NCBI GenBank assembly: GCA_937873665.1 | Contig: CALMYW010000149.1 | Coordinates: 1 to 6,643, forward strand | Source of the DNA: an uncultured Sphingorhabdus sp. | Lineage (GTDB): Bacteria > Pseudomonadota > Alphaproteobacteria > Sphingomonadales > Sphingomonadaceae | Length of the DNA stretch: 6,643 nucleotides | Direction of reading: 5' to 3' | Shown here: in pieces, positions 5,574-6,643 of the stretch | Numbering within the stretch: the first letter of the stretch is position 1 | How the letters are laid out: each line of letters begins with the position of its first letter | Program-made: the position numbers and the translations under genes | The notes under the pieces: generated by a model | What the model was told of the DNA's origin: nothing | The model's database searches: none | Seen by the model: the letters and a program-made list of their open reading frames with translations, nothing else

Positions 5574-6308
5574 TCAACAGCGAAGATCCCCCCATTGAGA
5601 TTGGGCGACGGCTAATGCCACCAAGGGGGCGGTCTCGGTGCGTAGGATGCGGGGCCCAAGGCGCACGCCGGTGAAATAAGCACGATAGGCGCTCTCGCGC
5701 TCGGCGGGTTCCAGACCGCCTTCCGGACCGATCAGAAAGGTCAGAGCCGGGCCCGGAGAAGGCAGGCTGGTCAGGGGAAGGGCGGCGCTAGGGTCGAGGA
5801 GCAGAGGGCAGTGGTGTCCCTTGGTCAGCCAGGATCCCAGGGTCTCTGCCGGATGCAGTCGAGGGAGAAGACGCCGGCCGCTTTGCTCGCAAGCGGCAAT
5901 CACAACCCCCTGCCAGTGCTCCAAGCGTTTGTCCAGGCGGTCCCCATCCAGTCGGACCATGCCGCGTCCCGTGAAAAGGGGCGTCATCTCGGCGACACCC
6001 AATTCCACTGCTTTTTGCAGGGCAAAATCCATGCGCTCGCCCTTGGAAATTCCAAGGGCTAAGTGCACATGGAGTGGCAGCGGCGGTTCGGGGGGGCCAG
6101 GCTCTCCCAGCCGCACCTCGATCCGGTGGCGGTTGGCACAGAGGATTACAGCGGGGTAGTCCCGGCCCTCGTCATTGAAGAGGATTAGAGCGTCTCGGGT
6201 TCGTAGGCGCAGGACCTGGACCAGATGCTTGACCGTGTGCGGGGGCAGCGACAGGATCATTCCGGCCGCCAAGTCCAGACCCACGTAGACGCGAGTTCGG
6301 CGCATCAT
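5574..6308 (-). CDS. rsmE: 16S rRNA (uracil(1498)-N(3))-methyltransferase RsmE
   Basis: The 244-residue product is a full-length RsmE, a SPOUT-class, trefoil-knot enzyme that methylates N3 of U1498 in 16S rRNA of the small subunit using SAM. The N-terminal PUA-like RNA-binding part shows HTVKHLVQVLRLRTRDAL (24-41). The catalytic part shows GISKGERMDFALQKAVELGV (86-105), the EQSGR segment (141-145), and the two knot motifs that form the SAM pocket, LIGPEGGLEPAE (192-203) and LGPRILRTETAPLVAL (217-232), ending with SQWGD. All expected motifs are present and the length is normal. Start: two adjacent ATGs occur; the first (6308) overlaps the stop codon of the upstream HEAT gene and has a good ribosome binding site. 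Its high GC matches the HEAT gene and contrasts with the island to the left. This is a housekeeping gene and a reliable core marker. Confidence 0.96.
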   Translation of the reverse strand: MMRRTRVYVGLDLAAGMILSLPPHTVKHLVQVLRLRTRDALILFNDEGRDYPAVILCANRHRIEVRLGEPGPPEPPLPLHVHLALGISKGERMDFALQKAVELGVAEMTPLFTGRGMVRLDGDRLDKRLEHWQGVVIAACEQSGRRLLPRLHPAETLGSWLTKGHHCPLLLDPSAALPLTSLPSPGPALTFLIGPEGGLEPAERESAYRAYFTGVRLGPRILRTETAPLVALAVAQSQWGDLRC

Positions 6309-6322
6309 TGGATGTCTCCCTC
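6305..6322 (-). promoter_or_regulatory. ATGA stop-start overlap with ribosome binding site for rsmE
   Basis: On the minus strand the rsmE start and the stop of the upstream gene share ATGA (6308-6305). A GAGGGA Shine-Dalgarno-like sequence (6322-6317) lies eight bases before the ATG, inside the end of the HEAT gene. This arrangement indicates translational coupling of the two genes. Confidence 0.75.
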
Positions 6323-6643
6323 GCCGGACGGAGAGTTCCCCAGCAGGGCCAGGGTCTCGGTGTCGTTGTCGCTGACCTCGTCATCGTCGACGTCCAGCAG
6401 TCGCCGCACGCTGGGGATGACGCGGGCGTCGCCGGTGAGGCCCAGGTAGTGGCAGGCGTCGGCGCGGGTCTGGGGCTGGGCGGAGAGGGTGAGGGTCTCC
6501 AGGGTCGGAATGGCTGCGCCGGCCAGGGGGGTGCCTGCCAGGTCCTCCATCAGGGCGCCGATCCCGATGCGCGTCGCCAGGGGGGTGTCGGGTTCCGCCA
6601 GCAGTCCCAGGAGCCCGGCCAGTCGCTCGGGGTGGGCCTCGAT
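6305..6643 (-). CDS. HEAT-repeat protein, C-terminal part (partial, runs off the window)
   Basis: The frame is open from the window edge at 6643 to the TGA at 6307-6305, giving 112 residues with no stop. An internal ATG at 6550 is not the real start, because the same helical repeat pattern continues through it to the edge. The sequence is a series of Ala/Leu-rich helix pairs, for example AHPERLAGLLGLLAEPDTPL, then LAGAAIPTLETLTLSA, then RADACHYLGLTGDARVIPSV followed by RRLLDVDDDEV. The phrase 'R-x-x-A-x-x-x-L-G-x-x-G-D-x-R-x-I-P' is typical of PBS-lyase-type HEAT repeats, which are protein-binding scaffolds. In the last repeat the expected basic/hydrophobic helix is replaced by the acidic SDNDTE before TLALLG. 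The partner or function cannot be told from this end; any N-terminal domain lies outside. It overlaps rsmE by four bases and so is its operon partner. Confidence 0.82.
   Translation of the reverse strand: MEAHPERLAGLLGLLAEPDTPLATRIGIGALMEDLAGTPLAGAAIPTLETLTLSAQPQTRADACHYLGLTGDARVIPSVRRLLDVDDDEVSDNDTETLALLGNSPSGEGDIQ

Noticed and set aside
5811..6449. Several plus-strand open frames opposite rsmE and the HEAT gene
   Set aside because: They are by-products of high GC in the real minus-strand genes; their translations are Arg/Ser/Pro-rich and show no family motifs.

Overview
The window looks like a piece of a gammaproteobacterial genome. The best lineage evidence is the GC-rich right end, which carries an RsmE-type 16S rRNA methyltransferase; a Chromatiales-like purple sulfur or related bacterium is possible, but this is an impression from the protein and not a search result. 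Composition changes sharply along the window. Sample 60-base blocks give about 32% GC at 1741-1800, 33% at 3841-3900, 67% at 5701-5760 and 73% at 6481-6540. I read this as an AT-rich accessory surface-glycan island (about 730-5400) next to core chromosome (about 5480-6643).

Layout. 1-157 is the 3' end of a gene whose product resembles the C-terminal helix of parvulin-type peptidyl-prolyl isomerases. It is followed on the same strand by a small secreted NTF2-like protein (220-729) with a strong ribosome binding site. Next come four genes that alternate in direction: a GT-A-type glycosyltransferase with an extra C-terminal domain (826-2046, minus), a large protein joining a degenerate methyltransferase-like domain to GNAT acyltransferase-like domains (2178-3632, plus), a sulfotransferase (3709-4545, plus), and a second, unrelated-looking sulfotransferase-family protein (4617-5390, minus). 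After an 183-base junction come rsmE (5574-6308, minus) and, translationally coupled upstream of it, the C-terminal part of a HEAT-repeat protein (6305 to the window edge, minus).

How the genes may work together. Glycosyl transfer, acyl transfer and sulfation are typical decorating steps for capsule, O-antigen or exopolysaccharide. The secreted folding factor and the NTF2-like protein would fit the periplasmic side of such a system. No polymerase, flippase or export gene is visible, so the pathway type cannot be fixed here.

The most unusual signals are: (1) an imperfect inverted repeat (21 matched bases) tightly bracketing the methyltransferase-like/GNAT gene, as if it were a cassette; (2) no Shine-Dalgarno sequence at any of the four island genes, although the flanking genes have good ones; (3) methyltransferase-like modules without a recognisable SAM-binding motif in both divergently transcribed genes. 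No transposase, integrase, tRNA, rRNA or CRISPR array is visible.
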